A DNA stretch of 64,000 nucleotides from CAXTKD01 sp964244885 (GTDB lineage: Bacteria > Pseudomonadota > Alphaproteobacteria > Sphingomonadales > Sphingomonadaceae), in contig CAXTKD010000007.1 of the NCBI GenBank assembly GCA_964244885.1, positions 62,001-126,000 of the forward strand, given 5' to 3'. Numbering within the stretch: the first letter of the stretch is position 1; every line of letters starts with the position of its first letter. The position numbers and the translations under genes were made by a program. The notes beneath the pieces were generated by a model. That model saw only the letters and a list, made by a program, of their open reading frames with translations, was not told the origin of the DNA and searched no databases. Shown here in pieces: positions 1 to 8,390 of the stretch.

Positions 1-365
1 AGCAGGATGTGCGGCGGGCGTTCGCGCTGGCGCTTCTTCTTGTCCGATGAGGTGTCGCCGGTGCGGGTCTCGACGGCGATGTCGAGACCCGCCTCCTCGA
101 TCGGCGCCATCAGGTTGCGCTGGATGTCGACCGCGAGCGCCTTCAGCGGCGAGACGTAGAGCGTGTGGAGGCCATCGTGCGGATGCTCGGCGAGATCGGC
201 GAGCGTGGGGAGGAAGCCGGCGAGCGTCTTGCCCGCGCCGGTCGGGGCGACGAGGAGGGCGTGCTGGCCCGAGCGGGCGGCGTCGAGCATTTCGGCCTGG
301 TGGCGGCGGACGGCCCAGCCGCGCTGGGTGAACCAGGCGGCGAGGGGGGCGGGGAGGTCGCTCAC
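1..365 (-). CDS. Ligase-associated DEXH-box helicase, N-terminal part (cut by window edge)
   Basis: The minus strand reads from a GTG at 365 into a protein starting MSDLPAPLAAWFTQRGWAV, followed by HQAEML and the Walker A motif APTGAGKTL, then TLYVSPLKALA and a TRTGDTS motif. This is the start of an Lhr-like superfamily 2 DNA helicase. The family travels with an exonuclease and an ATP-dependent ligase in a bacterial DNA-damage response set, and both partners are in this window (542-1543 and 8391-9971). A GGGAG box about five bases upstream supports the GTG start. About 120 residues are visible; the remainder lies outside the window. It is divergent from the exonuclease gene. Confidence 0.85.
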   Translation of the reverse strand, partial: MSDLPAPLAAWFTQRGWAVRRHQAEMLDAARSGQHALLVAPTGAGKTLAGFLPTLADLAEHPHDGLHTLYVSPLKALAVDIQRNLMAPIEEAGLDIAVETRTGDTSSDKKKRQRERPPHIL

Positions 366-369
366 CTGC

Positions 370-494
370 TCCCTCTCCCTGGAGGGGAGAGGGTTGGGGA
401 GAGGGTGGTGCGGGCGAAGGGCGCCGAGGTGCCGCCTGCGACCACCCTCTCCCCGCTCGCTGGCGCGAGTCGCCCTCCCCCCTCAAGGGGGAGG
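370..494. repeat. Dispersed intergenic palindromic repeat, copy 1
   Basis: This gap between the helicase and exonuclease genes is filled by a GC-rich element with a CCCTCTCCCTGGAGGGGAGA arm, an inner GGTGGTGCGGGCGAAGGGCG block pairing with a GCGACCACCCTCTCC block, and a closing CCCTCCCCCCTCAAGGGGGA hairpin. Nearly the same inner sequence recurs at 15346-15486. It looks like a non-coding, foldable genomic repeat rather than a gene. Confidence 0.7.
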
Positions 495-541
495 GAAGTG
501 AACAGGGAGATAAAGCGCGTCACAGGCATTACATACGTCTG

Positions 542-1543
542 ATGCCCGCCCTCGGCTCCTGGATACAGCCCCACCCCGAGGGCATCTTCGTGAAGGCCGG
601 GGGATTCTGGATCGATCCGTCGCGTCCGCAGGACTTCGCGCTGGTGACGCATGGGCATGCGGACCATGCGCGGGGCGGGCATGGGCGGGTGGTCGCGACG
701 CCGGAGACACTGGCGATCATGGAGTGCCGCTATGGGCCGCAGGCTGGCGGCGAGGCGGTGCAGTATGGCGAGGTGGTGCGGCTCGGCGCGGTCGAGGTGA
801 GCTTCGTGCCGGCGGGGCATGTGCTGGGATCGGCGCAGATCGTCATGGAGCACAAGGGCGAGCGCGTCGTGGTGTCGGGCGACTACAAGCGCCGGCCCGA
901 TCCGACCTGCCTGCCGTTCCAGCCGGTGCCGTGCGACATCTTTATCACCGAGGCGACCTTCGGCCTGCCGGTGTTCCGCCATCCCGACACCGCCGACGAG
1001 ATCGCGAAACTGCTCGATGCACGGCGCGACAATCCGGAGCGCTGCGTGCTGGTCGGCGCCTATGCGCTGGGCAAGGCGCAGCGGGTGATCCGGATGCTGC
1101 GCGACATGGATTATGCCGCGCCGATCTACATCCACGGCGCGATGCAGCGGCTTTGCGACCTCTATGCCGAGCATGGCGTCGACCTCGGCGAGCTGCGGCC
1201 GGCGACGGGGCTGAAGAAGGATGAACTGAAGGGCCAGATCGTCGTCGCGCCGCCGTCGGCATTGAACGACCGCTGGTCGCGGCGGCTGCCCGACCCGATC
1301 ACCGCGATGGCCTCGGGCTGGATGCGGGTGCGGCAGCGGGCGCGGCAGAAGAATGTCGAGCTGCCGCTGATCATCAGCGACCACGCCGATTGGGACGAGC
1401 TGACCGAAACGGTCGCCGAGCTGGCGCCGAAGGAAGTGTGGGTGACGCACGGGCGCGAGGACGCGCTCATCCACTGGTGCGCGACGCGGCAGATCAAGGC
1501 GCGGGCGCTGGAGCTGGTCGGCCGCGAGGACGACGACGATTAA
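542..1543 (+). CDS. Ligase-associated DNA exonuclease (metallo-beta-lactamase fold)
   Basis: This 333-residue protein has the metallo-beta-lactamase/beta-CASP signature HGHADH at about residues 36-41, a later GDYK motif, and C-terminal SDHADW and THGRED motifs typical of SNM1/CPSF-like nucleases. The length and N-terminus (GSWIQPHPEGIFVKAGGFWID) match the ligase-associated exonuclease family, which is thought to trim DNA ends before sealing by the partner ATP-dependent ligase. In most relatives the ligase follows directly. Here it lies about 6.8 kb downstream on the same strand, and the helicase is divergent. No good ribosome site precedes the ATG, so a slightly different start cannot be excluded. 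Confidence 0.88.
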   Translation: MPALGSWIQPHPEGIFVKAGGFWIDPSRPQDFALVTHGHADHARGGHGRVVATPETLAIMECRYGPQAGGEAVQYGEVVRLGAVEVSFVPAGHVLGSAQIVMEHKGERVVVSGDYKRRPDPTCLPFQPVPCDIFITEATFGLPVFRHPDTADEIAKLLDARRDNPERCVLVGAYALGKAQRVIRMLRDMDYAAPIYIHGAMQRLCDLYAEHGVDLGELRPATGLKKDELKGQIVVAPPSALNDRWSRRLPDPITAMASGWMRVRQRARQKNVELPLIISDHADWDELTETVAELAPKEVWVTHGREDALIHWCATRQIKARALELVGREDDDD

Positions 1544-1587
1544 AGTGGGTTAAGCCCAGATCGTTTCTCGTGCGATAGGGCCAGTCG

Positions 1588-1606
1588 GGGGCGCCGCGGG
1601 CGCCCC
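1588..1606. other. Perfect GC hairpin before the histidine kinase gene
   Basis: GGGGCGCC-GCG-GGCGCCCC forms an 8-bp perfect stem with a 3-base loop in the 81-base gap between the exonuclease stop and the kinase start. No T-run follows it, so it is not a standard terminator. It lies about 10 bases before the AAGAGGA ribosome site and could be a 5'-leader structure. Confidence 0.4.
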
Positions 1607-1624
1607 GCGACCAAGAGGACCCCG

Positions 1625-2713
1625 ATGCTGCACGCCTCTATAATCCCGCCGAACGAGCCGCAGCGCATGGCCGCCGTGCGGCGCTACGATATTCTCGACA
1701 CGCCGCCCGACGGCGCGTTCGACCGCATCACCGCGCTGGCGGCGCGGCGCTTCGGGGTGCCGATCTCGATCATCAGCATCGTCGACCACGACCGCATCTG
1801 GTTCAAGTCTCACCACGGGCTCGCGGTCGAGCAGATCGGCCGCGAGCCCGGCCTCTGCGCGTCGGCGATCCTGTCCGACGACCCCTATATCCTGAGCGAC
1901 GCCAGCATCGACCCGCGCTCGCTCGCCAACCCGCTGGTCGCCGGCGATTTCGGCCTGCGCTTCTATGCCGGGGTGCCGCTGACGACGAGCGACGGCCACA
2001 ACCTCGGCACGCTGTGCATCATCGACAAGGAAGCGCGCCCGATCGACCAGGCGCAGATCGACGACCTGAAGGATCTCGCCTCGGTCGTGATGGACCAGAT
2101 CGAGACGCAACTGGCGGCGCGGCAAGCGGTATCCCGCGCCGAGCTGATGGCGCGCGAGATCGATCACCGGGTCATGAACAGCCTGCAGTTCGTATCGGGG
2201 CTGCTGACGATGCAAAGCCGGTCGCCCGATGTCGGCGACGCCGGCGCGCACCTTCAGCTGGCGGCCAACCGAGTCGCGGCGGTGGCGCAGGTGCACCGGC
2301 ATTTCTACGCCGAGGCGTCGGAGGCGATGTCGTGCATCACCTTCCTGCGGCGGCTTTGCGGCGACCTCCAGACGGTCGTCGGGCGGACGGTCGCGGTGAG
2401 CGGCGACGAGGGCGACGTGCCGACGACGTCGATCCAGTCGATCGGCCTCATCGTCAACGAGCTGGTCACCAACGCCGCCAAGCATGGGGGCGGGCTGATC
2501 GAGGTGCGCTACGAAGCCGGCGAGGGCGAGAGCAGGCTCAGCGTTTCGGACGAGGGGGGCGGCCTGTCCGACGGCTTCGACCCCGCGGCGCAGGGCGGAA
2601 GCCTCGGCATGCGAGTGGTGACGTCGCTCGCCGCGCAGCTCGGCGGCCGGCTGACCGCGCGCCGACGCGCCGAGGGCGGGACATGTTTCGAGGTGTCGTT
2701 CCCGGTGAAGTGA
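1625..2713 (+). CDS. GAF-domain sensor histidine kinase (HisKA_2 type)
   Basis: This 362-residue soluble kinase has an N-terminal GAF domain (about residues 20-160), a HisKA_2 phospho-acceptor segment with REIDHRVMNSLQ at about residue 176, and an HATPase_c domain with VNELVTNAAKHG at about residue 277 and a GGSLGMRVV segment. There is no membrane segment, so it probably senses a cytoplasmic signal. HisKA_2/HWE kinases in alphaproteobacteria often feed the general stress response, but no PhyR or response regulator gene is adjacent, so the pathway is not determined here. AAGAGGA lies about nine bases before the ATG. Confidence 0.85.
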   Translation: MLHASIIPPNEPQRMAAVRRYDILDTPPDGAFDRITALAARRFGVPISIISIVDHDRIWFKSHHGLAVEQIGREPGLCASAILSDDPYILSDASIDPRSLANPLVAGDFGLRFYAGVPLTTSDGHNLGTLCIIDKEARPIDQAQIDDLKDLASVVMDQIETQLAARQAVSRAELMAREIDHRVMNSLQFVSGLLTMQSRSPDVGDAGAHLQLAANRVAAVAQVHRHFYAEASEAMSCITFLRRLCGDLQTVVGRTVAVSGDEGDVPTTSIQSIGLIVNELVTNAAKHGGGLIEVRYEAGEGESRLSVSDEGGGLSDGFDPAAQGGSLGMRVVTSLAAQLGGRLTARRRAEGGTCFEVSFPVK

Positions 2714-2823
2714 TTCAAGTCAGTCCGGCTTCGCTCTGACACGGTGCGGTTTTTTGGGAGCCGACTGGCCGACCGGGCGGCGAGGCGTTGACCAGCCGAG
2801 CCTCGCTGCGACAAGGCGACACC

Positions 2824-3393
2824 ATGAACATCATCCTGACCTCGCTGCTGCTCGTCGCGATCGCCGAGATCGGCGACAAGACGCAGCTGCTCGCCATCCT
2901 GCTGGCGGCGAAGTTCCGGAAGCCGTGGCCGATCGTCGGCGGCATCCTGGCCGCGACGATCGCCAACCACGCGCTGGCGGCGTTCGCGGGAAGCGAGCTG
3001 GCGGGTTTCTTCGACGGCAAGCCGTTCCGCTACGCGGTGGCGGCGTCGTTCCTGCTGATGGCGGGGTGGGCGCTGATTCCGGACAGCGAGCCCGACGCCG
3101 ACGCCAAGCCGGCGAAATACGGCCCGTTCCTGACGACGCTGGTCGCCTTTTTCCTCGTCGAGATCGGCGACAAGACCCAGGTCGCGACGGTGGCGCTCGG
3201 CGCGCGCTTCCACGACGTGACGCTGGTGACGATCGGCACGACGATCGGCATGATGCTGGCGAACGTGCCCGCAGTGTTCTTCGGCGAGGCGGTGACGCGG
3301 GTGGTGCCGCTGAAGGTCGTGCGTCTGGTGGCGGCGGCCATTTTCCTTGGGCTTGGGGTCTGGGTGCTCGCCGAGACGGCGGGGTGGGTTTAG
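2824..3393 (+). CDS. GDT1/TMEM165 (UPF0016) family cation exporter
   Basis: This 189-residue integral membrane protein carries the two EIGDKTQ motifs that define the UPF0016/GDT1 family, one near residue 15 and one near residue 115, in two homologous halves of three hydrophobic segments each. Characterised members move Mn2+ or Ca2+ out of the cytoplasm in exchange for H+. The ATG at 2824 puts the first motif directly after the first helix as usual; an in-frame start at 2788 would add 12 non-conserved residues. The GC-rich leader at 2714-2823 contains GCGAGGC...GCCTCGC, which can form a hairpin. Confidence 0.85.
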   Translation: MNIILTSLLLVAIAEIGDKTQLLAILLAAKFRKPWPIVGGILAATIANHALAAFAGSELAGFFDGKPFRYAVAASFLLMAGWALIPDSEPDADAKPAKYGPFLTTLVAFFLVEIGDKTQVATVALGARFHDVTLVTIGTTIGMMLANVPAVFFGEAVTRVVPLKVVRLVAAAIFLGLGVWVLAETAGWV

Positions 3394-3409
3394 GCGCGGA
3401 GCCTCGATG

Positions 3410-3456
3410 CCCGGCGGTGTCACCCCCACCTAGCCTCCCCCATCGAAGGGGAGGGA
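3410..3456. repeat. Short dispersed repeat, copy 1
   Basis: The block CCGGCGGTGTCACCCCCACC followed by CCTCCCCCATCGAAGGGGAGGG recurs, slightly diverged, at 16667-16714. The core CCTCCCC-atcgaa-GGGGAGG is a hairpin. A second hairpin-like CCCTCCCCTTCGAGGG follows at about 3484. It lies between the convergent exporter and SRPBCC genes and may act in transcription stop, but no T-run is visible. Confidence 0.6.
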
Positions 3457-3522
3457 TCAGGCTGTGACTGGCAAAAGGGGCGTCCCTCCCCTTCGAGGGT
3501 TCGATTCGGCCGAATCGCGCCC

Positions 3523-4083
3523 CTAAGCCGGCAGCGGTCGCATGCCCGCCGCCTCGCGGTCGGGGCCGAAATGCGCGTGGGTGTTCTGGAGGCAGACCCG
3601 CATGTACCCGGTCCACTGGAGCCGGGCGAACACCTCGAGGAGAAGCGCGGTGACCGGGCCCCTGGCTTCGAACGTGTAGGTCCAGCGGACGTTCGTCTGG
3701 CGGCCGGACTCGTCGAACCACCACTGGCCTTCAGCCGAGCGGGCGAGATATTTCAGCGCGAAGGTGTAGTCGCTCGTCCGGTAGGCGAAATATCCCGGGC
3801 GCTGATAGGCGGTCACTTCCTCTCGCGAGGTGGTCTTGTCGGCGAGGTGGACGGTGCGCGACGATCCGGGCTGGTCCCAGGGCCCGGTGTTGCCGGATGT
3901 GGATTCGACGGCGGGCAGCAGGCCGTAGCCGGTCAGAACCTCGGGCAGCACGCCTTCGGCGGCCACGAAGTCGAACACGGCGCCGATCGGCGCGGATACC
4001 GCCGTCTGGAGTGTCGTCACGACCTGAAGGCCGGCACGTTTCGTATGCTCTTGAATCGGCTGCATGACAGGCGCTCGCGACAT
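3523..4083 (-). CDS. SRPBCC (START-like) domain protein
   Basis: The 186-residue product has the polyketide-cyclase/START pattern: a TTLQTAVSAPIGAVFDFVAAE segment early on, a central RTVHLADKTTSREEVT strand pair, and a C-terminal helix with FARLQWTGYMRVCLQN. Such helix-grip proteins bind hydrophobic ligands, and no specific ligand can be named. It has no signal peptide. The start is uncertain: Met7 (4065) is an alternative and neither start has a clear ribosome site. It converges with the exporter gene across a repeat and reads in the same direction as phoX upstream, about 125 bases away. Confidence 0.6.
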   Translation of the reverse strand: MSRAPVMQPIQEHTKRAGLQVVTTLQTAVSAPIGAVFDFVAAEGVLPEVLTGYGLLPAVESTSGNTGPWDQPGSSRTVHLADKTTSREEVTAYQRPGYFAYRTSDYTFALKYLARSAEGQWWFDESGRQTNVRWTYTFEARGPVTALLLEVFARLQWTGYMRVCLQNTHAHFGPDREAAGMRPLPA

Positions 4084-4208
4084 CGGGCGGGAGCACTGGG
4101 CTCTCAGTCACCGATAGCGGCCATGAAGGAGCGGCGATCAAACAGAGACGCTTGAGTGTCGGCTCCGTTCCCCTCCCCCCGGAAGGGGAGGGGATTTTCA
4201 GGCGGCGT

Positions 4209-6680
4209 TCAGAGGCCGACCACGCCGCCGTCGTTCTTGGTGATGACGATGGTCGCCGAGCGCGGGCGGGCGGTGGGGGCGGCGGTGCCGCCCTGGTTGG
4301 CGGGCCAGTTGCTGGTGATCGCCGTCGGGCTGCCGTTCTCGCCGGGGTGCTGGATGTTGACGAACACCGAGCGGCCGTCGGGCGTCGTGTCGATTCCGGT
4401 GATCTCGCACTCCTTGGGGCCGACGAGGAAGCGGCGGAGCTGCGTGCCGGGGTTCCTGCCCTGGAGCGTCGCCTGGGTGCGGGTCACGCCCGCGGCGTCG
4501 GTGTTGGTGATCGTCTTGGCGCCGCCGTCGCCGACGCTGCCGGGCATCGCGGCGAGCAGCATGCAGTTGGTCTGGTCGGTGTAGGCGCCGTCGTCGGTCT
4601 CGATCCACAGCAGCGGCGTCACCAGGCCGGCGGCGTTGCTGGCGCGCGAGAACCACAGGCCGTCGGGGCTGGAGAAATCGTTGGTCGCGTCGAGGCCCGA
4701 CAGGTTGATGTTGGCGGCGTCGAGGTCCGAGCCGCTGCCGAAGGCGTAGATGTCCCAGCGGAAGGCGACCGCCTCGGTGGTGTCGCCGGTCTCGCGCAGG
4801 CGGATGATGTGGCCGTTGGGGTTGCCGCGCTGCGCGGTCGCGCCCTTGGGATCGTTGTAGTAGCGCGGATTGGCGGGATCGGTGCCGGCGAGGGTGCGCG
4901 ACGAGTTGTTGGTGAGAGTCAGGTACATCTCGCCGGTCGCCGGGTTGACGGCGGTCCATTCCGGCCGGTCCATCTTGGTCGCGCCGAGAACGTCGCCGGC
5001 GAGGCGGGCGTTGATCAGCACGTCGGCCTGGTCGGCGAAGGGATAGACGGTGCTCGCGGCGGTGAGGCCGCCGGTCCCGAAGGTCAGCGGCAGCCAGTCG
5101 CCCGAGCCGTCGGCGTTGAAGCGCGCGACGTAGAGCGTGCCGGCGTCGAGATATTTGTCGCCGGTGGCGAGGCGGTCGGCGGCGGTCGCATCGGCCGCGG
5201 CCCACGGCGCCGCCGAGACGAACTTGTAGAGATATTCGTTCTGCGCGTCGTCGCCCATGTAGAAGGCGGGCTTGACGCCGGCGACGGTGCGGCCGGGCCA
5301 GCAGCCCTCGTGGTTCATGCGGCCGAGCGCGGTGCGCTTGCGCGGCGCCTTCGTCGGGTCATAGGGGTCGATCTCGACCACCCAGCCGAACTGGAAGCTT
5401 TCGTTGCGGAAGTCGCCGGTGCCGTCGGCGGGCTGGCCGGCCTGGGAGGTGGTGTTCCAGCGCGAATAGATCGTGCTCGTCGGGTCGGCGGGCGTGACGG
5501 TCGACCAGCCGTAGTTGCCGGCGGCGCCTTCGCGGACGCCGTAGCGGTTGAGCGACACGTTGACCTTGGCGGTCGCGCCGCCGCGCAGCGCGACATCACC
5601 GGTGTCGCGGCGGAAATAGCCGGCCCAATTCTCCTCGTTGGTCAGGTAGGTCGACCATGGCGACGTGCCGTTGGCGCAATTGTTGATCGTGCCGCGCCCG
5701 GCGACTCCGGTCGGCGAGAAGCGGGTGCGAAGCTGCGCGTTCCCGGCCGCCGGGCCGTTGAACACCGTCGGCGTCAGCGGGGTGACGCGGCGGTTGAGCG
5801 TCGAGCCCGGGACATAGGCCCAGGTGCCGGCGCTGCGCGCGATCTCGATCGCGCTGACGCCGTGGCATTCCATCTCCTTCAGCGCCTCGGCCTCGGGCCG
5901 CGCGCCGGCGACCGTCGTCGGGCCGTTCGGGTGGAGGTAGCGCTGGGTGATGTTCTCGTGGTTGAGGACGAGCATGGCGCGGGTGCTGCTCGCCGTGTCG
6001 GGAGCGGCGCCGGTCGCGGCGAGGCCGAAATAGGACATGCCGTCATGATGGTCGCCGGCGCGCTGGCCGAAATTCGTGTCAGTGCCGTCGTTGGCGAACG
6101 CGGGAGCCGTGGCGTTGATCGGGTCGCCCAGGCGATAGAGCACCGTCACGCTGTAGCCGGCGGGAACCGCGACGACGTCGGCGAGGCTCTTGGGCACCGC
6201 GGTGAAATCGAGCTTGGCGGGGGCGATCGTGACCGGAACGTTGATCGACGTGGTCGAGCCGCCGCTGCCCTGCGCGGTGGCGCGGAAGACGATCTGCGTG
6301 TCGGCGGTGACGCTCGGCGCGAGGAAGCTGGCGCTCGGCGTGTTGCCGTTGATGAGCGTGACCGGCGGGCCGCTGACCTGCTCGAAGCTTTGCGCGCTGG
6401 CGGTGCCGCCCGAAACCATCGAGCTCAGAGCGACCATCTTGCCCGAGCTCGCGGCGCTCACGGTGGTGACGACGGTCAAGGGAGCCTCGTTGTCGCCGCC
6501 GCCGCAGGCGCTGACCAGAGCGCCGCCGAACACCGCCGTGGCGACCGCCGTCGCGCCGCCGAACATCGTCTGGCGGCGCGAATAGCGCGAGTGGACGATC
6601 TCGCCCAGCGTCGGGTTGTCGCTGAGGTTGGTGTCGATGTCGCCATCGGTATAGGCGGCGATACTGTTCAGGCTGGTCAT
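4209..6680 (-). CDS. phoX: PhoX-family phosphatase (DUF839) with Tat signal
   Basis: This 823-residue secreted enzyme begins with a twin-arginine region (SRRQTMFGG, residues 34-42) and a hydrophobic stretch ending VSAC at Cys59, so it may be a Tat-exported lipoprotein. Residues of about 66-150, rich in Ser, Thr and Gly, look like a PKD/Ig-like sandwich. The rest is the PhoX beta-propeller with LNHENITQRY, NCANGTSPWSTYLTNEENW and YMGDDAQNEYLYKFV. PhoX enzymes are periplasmic, metal-dependent (Ca/Fe) alkaline phosphatases used under phosphate limitation. No obvious Pho box was found in 6681-6834. Family assignment is firm; the extra N-terminal domain is an inference from composition. Confidence 0.9.
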   Translation of the reverse strand: MTSLNSIAAYTDGDIDTNLSDNPTLGEIVHSRYSRRQTMFGGATAVATAVFGGALVSACGGGDNEAPLTVVTTVSAASSGKMVALSSMVSGGTASAQSFEQVSGPPVTLINGNTPSASFLAPSVTADTQIVFRATAQGSGGSTTSINVPVTIAPAKLDFTAVPKSLADVVAVPAGYSVTVLYRLGDPINATAPAFANDGTDTNFGQRAGDHHDGMSYFGLAATGAAPDTASSTRAMLVLNHENITQRYLHPNGPTTVAGARPEAEALKEMECHGVSAIEIARSAGTWAYVPGSTLNRRVTPLTPTVFNGPAAGNAQLRTRFSPTGVAGRGTINNCANGTSPWSTYLTNEENWAGYFRRDTGDVALRGGATAKVNVSLNRYGVREGAAGNYGWSTVTPADPTSTIYSRWNTTSQAGQPADGTGDFRNESFQFGWVVEIDPYDPTKAPRKRTALGRMNHEGCWPGRTVAGVKPAFYMGDDAQNEYLYKFVSAAPWAAADATAADRLATGDKYLDAGTLYVARFNADGSGDWLPLTFGTGGLTAASTVYPFADQADVLINARLAGDVLGATKMDRPEWTAVNPATGEMYLTLTNNSSRTLAGTDPANPRYYNDPKGATAQRGNPNGHIIRLRETGDTTEAVAFRWDIYAFGSGSDLDAANINLSGLDATNDFSSPDGLWFSRASNAAGLVTPLLWIETDDGAYTDQTNCMLLAAMPGSVGDGGAKTITNTDAAGVTRTQATLQGRNPGTQLRRFLVGPKECEITGIDTTPDGRSVFVNIQHPGENGSPTAITSNWPANQGGTAAPTARPRSATIVITKNDGGVVGL

Positions 6681-6808
6681 GCGTGGGGGCCCCGGAGAAG
6701 AAGAGTGTGACGGAATGACACAGCGCTAGCCGCGCTCCCTGACAGTCCCGTGCCAATCCGGTTGCGGTTTGATGACTCCGGCTTGCAACGGGCGCCGGAA
6801 ACTGCTTA

Positions 6809-6822
6809 GTTGATCGCTCAAC
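6809..6822. promoter_or_regulatory. Candidate TetR operator
   Basis: The palindrome GTTGA-TCGC-TCAAC lies 12 bases before the ATG of the TetR-family gene in the phoX/tetR divergent gap. The position and symmetry fit autoregulation by the adjacent regulator. It is seen directly, but its binding is inferred. Confidence 0.45.
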
Positions 6823-6834
6823 CAAGAGAGCGAC

Positions 6835-7425
6835 ATGAGCACCCGCGACCGGCTGATCGACACCGCGATGACGATGTTCGGCGAGCGCGGCTATGCCGCG
6901 ACCTCGGTCGCCGACGTGCTGCGCGCCGCTGACGCCAATTCGGGCAGCCTCTATCATTTCTTCCCGACCAAGCAGGACCTGCTGATCGCGGTGCTGGAGC
7001 GCTACCGCGACGGCATCGCGCCGATGCTGCTCGCGCCGGCGTGGGCGGGGGTCGACGACCCGATCGATCGCATCTTCGCGCTGCTCGCCGCCTACCGGCG
7101 GATGCTGGTGGCCACCGACTGCCTGTACGGCTGCCCGATCGGCAGCCTGGCGCTGGAGATCCACGAGCCCGATCCGCCGGTGCGCGAGATGCTGGCGATC
7201 AACTTCGACGGCTGGGTCGACCATGTCCGCGGCTGCCTCGATGCGGCGGGCGGGCGGCTTCCCGCCGCGACCGACAGGACGCGCCTCGCGCGCTTCGTGC
7301 TCACCACCATGGAAGGAGGAGTCATGCAGTCCCGTACACACCGCACACTGGAGGCGTTCGACGATTCGATCGCCTGCCTGCGCGATTATTTCGACCGGCT
7401 GCTCGCCGAAGGAGAGGCACGGTGA
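6835..7425 (+). CDS. TetR/AcrR-family transcriptional regulator
   Basis: The 196-residue protein has a classic TetR N-terminal helix-turn-helix (TRDRLIDTAMTMFGERGYAA, then ADVLRAADANSGSLYHFFPTKQDLL, residues 4-55) followed by an all-helical ligand domain containing GCPIGSLALEI, a pattern of the TetR_C_16/YcdC-like subgroup. It probably represses its own operon through the palindrome at 6809-6822. The next gene starts with a GTG inside its stop codon, so regulator, SRPBCC protein and membrane protein form one operon. Confidence 0.88.
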   Translation: MSTRDRLIDTAMTMFGERGYAATSVADVLRAADANSGSLYHFFPTKQDLLIAVLERYRDGIAPMLLAPAWAGVDDPIDRIFALLAAYRRMLVATDCLYGCPIGSLALEIHEPDPPVREMLAINFDGWVDHVRGCLDAAGGRLPAATDRTRLARFVLTTMEGGVMQSRTHRTLEAFDDSIACLRDYFDRLLAEGEAR

Positions 7426-7976
7426 GCCGGCTCGTCATCGCCGCCGCCGCGCTGCTTCTGGTCGCCGCCGGCCCGAAGGACTTCGCGAGCGTCACCGACA
7501 GCTCGTTCGTCGCCGCCGACGGCACCCGGACGCTCCGGCTTTCGGCGCTGATCCCGGCGCCGCCCGCCGAGGTATGGACGGCGCTCAGCACCCCGGACGG
7601 ATGGGCGCGCTGGGGAACGAAGACCGCCTATCTCGACTTCCGCCAGGGCGGGCAGATCGAGACGAGCTATGCGGCGAACGCGCCGCGCGGCCACCGCGAC
7701 AACATCCGCAACCAGATCATCGACATCGTGCCCGAGCGGCTGCTGGTGATCCGCAACGTCCAGGCGCCGCGCGACTTCTTCGGCGACGCCGCGCTGTTCG
7801 GGCGGATCGTCGGCACGATCCGGCTCGAGCCCGAGGCCGGGGGCACGCGGCTGACGCTGTCGCAGGAGGGCTATGGGGCGACGCCGGCGTTCGACAACCT
7901 CTATTCGCACTTCGCCTGGGGCAACGCCTACACGCTCGACGGCCTTCGCAAGAGCTTCATCAAGGAGGGCAGGTGA
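7422..7976 (+). CDS. Exported SRPBCC (AHSA1/START-like) protein
   Basis: The GTG at 7422 overlaps the TetR stop by four bases and gives 184 residues starting with a short signal-like segment (SRLVIAAAALLLVAAGP). The AHSA1/SRPBCC fold is visible in LIPAPPAEVWTALSTPDGWARWG, the central IIDIVPERLLVIRNV strand and the C-terminal helix. Fold and small-ligand binding are family knowledge; the ligand is unknown. Co-transcription with a TetR regulator suggests it responds to the same compound. Confidence 0.7.
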   Translation: MSRLVIAAAALLLVAAGPKDFASVTDSSFVAADGTRTLRLSALIPAPPAEVWTALSTPDGWARWGTKTAYLDFRQGGQIETSYAANAPRGHRDNIRNQIIDIVPERLLVIRNVQAPRDFFGDAALFGRIVGTIRLEPEAGGTRLTLSQEGYGATPAFDNLYSHFAWGNAYTLDGLRKSFIKEGR

Positions 7977-8314
7977 TGGACGGCAAGACCCTGGCCGCGG
8001 TGACCGCGGGGTTCACCGTCGCGCAGGTCGCGATGGTGGCGGCGGGGCATTACGTCCCGGCGGTGAAGAACTGGTTCGCGGTGGGTGGCATGGGATTGTC
8101 GCTGATCGCCGGGCTGGCGTTCGCGGTGCTGGCGAAAGGGGCCTGGAGCGCGATGCTGGGCGGCGGCGCGGTCGCCGGCGGGGTGAGCGGGCTGCTTGGC
8201 ATCGGTGTTTCGGTGGCGCTGGGAGACGTTCCGGCGAGCCTGCTGCTGTTCGGAACACTGGGATCGGCCGTCGCCGGCGTCGCCGGTGGCGCGGCGGGGA
8301 AGGTGCTGGGCTGA
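7976..8314 (+). CDS. Small Gly/Ala-rich membrane protein
   Basis: Its ATG overlaps the preceding TGA (TGATG at 7974-7978). The 112-residue product is nearly all hydrophobic, with about four membrane segments (TLAAVTAGFTVAQVAMVAAG, the GMGLSLIAGLAFAVLA region, GGGAVAGGVSGLLGIGVSVA and LLLFGTLGSAVAGVAGGAA). I do not recognise the family. It is the last gene of the TetR operon, and the ligase gene follows after 76 bases. Confidence 0.6.
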   Translation: MDGKTLAAVTAGFTVAQVAMVAAGHYVPAVKNWFAVGGMGLSLIAGLAFAVLAKGAWSAMLGGGAVAGGVSGLLGIGVSVALGDVPASLLLFGTLGSAVAGVAGGAAGKVLG

Positions 8315-8390
8315 AGAGGGCGGATTGGCGGAGAAGCGGGGTCCGCGCCGGGCAAGGAACCGACTCCCCGCCAAGGATCGTTACACCGCC

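Noticed and set aside
2714..2823. Possible yybP-ykoY manganese riboswitch before the GDT1-type exporter
   Set aside because: Such genes often have this riboswitch and a GC hairpin is present, but the conserved GGGGAGUA-type loops are not clearly found. A covariance search with the Rfam model would decide.
4152..6710. Long open frame on the plus strand across the phoX region
   Set aside because: It is an antisense shadow of the high-GC phoX gene. Its product is a Gly/Arg/Ala/Asp-rich low-complexity chain with no family motifs, whereas the minus frame has clear PhoX motifs.
8196..8390. In-frame N-terminal extension of the DNA ligase
   Set aside because: The residues before the GTG at 8391 overlap the membrane-protein gene and do not resemble any ligase N-terminus.
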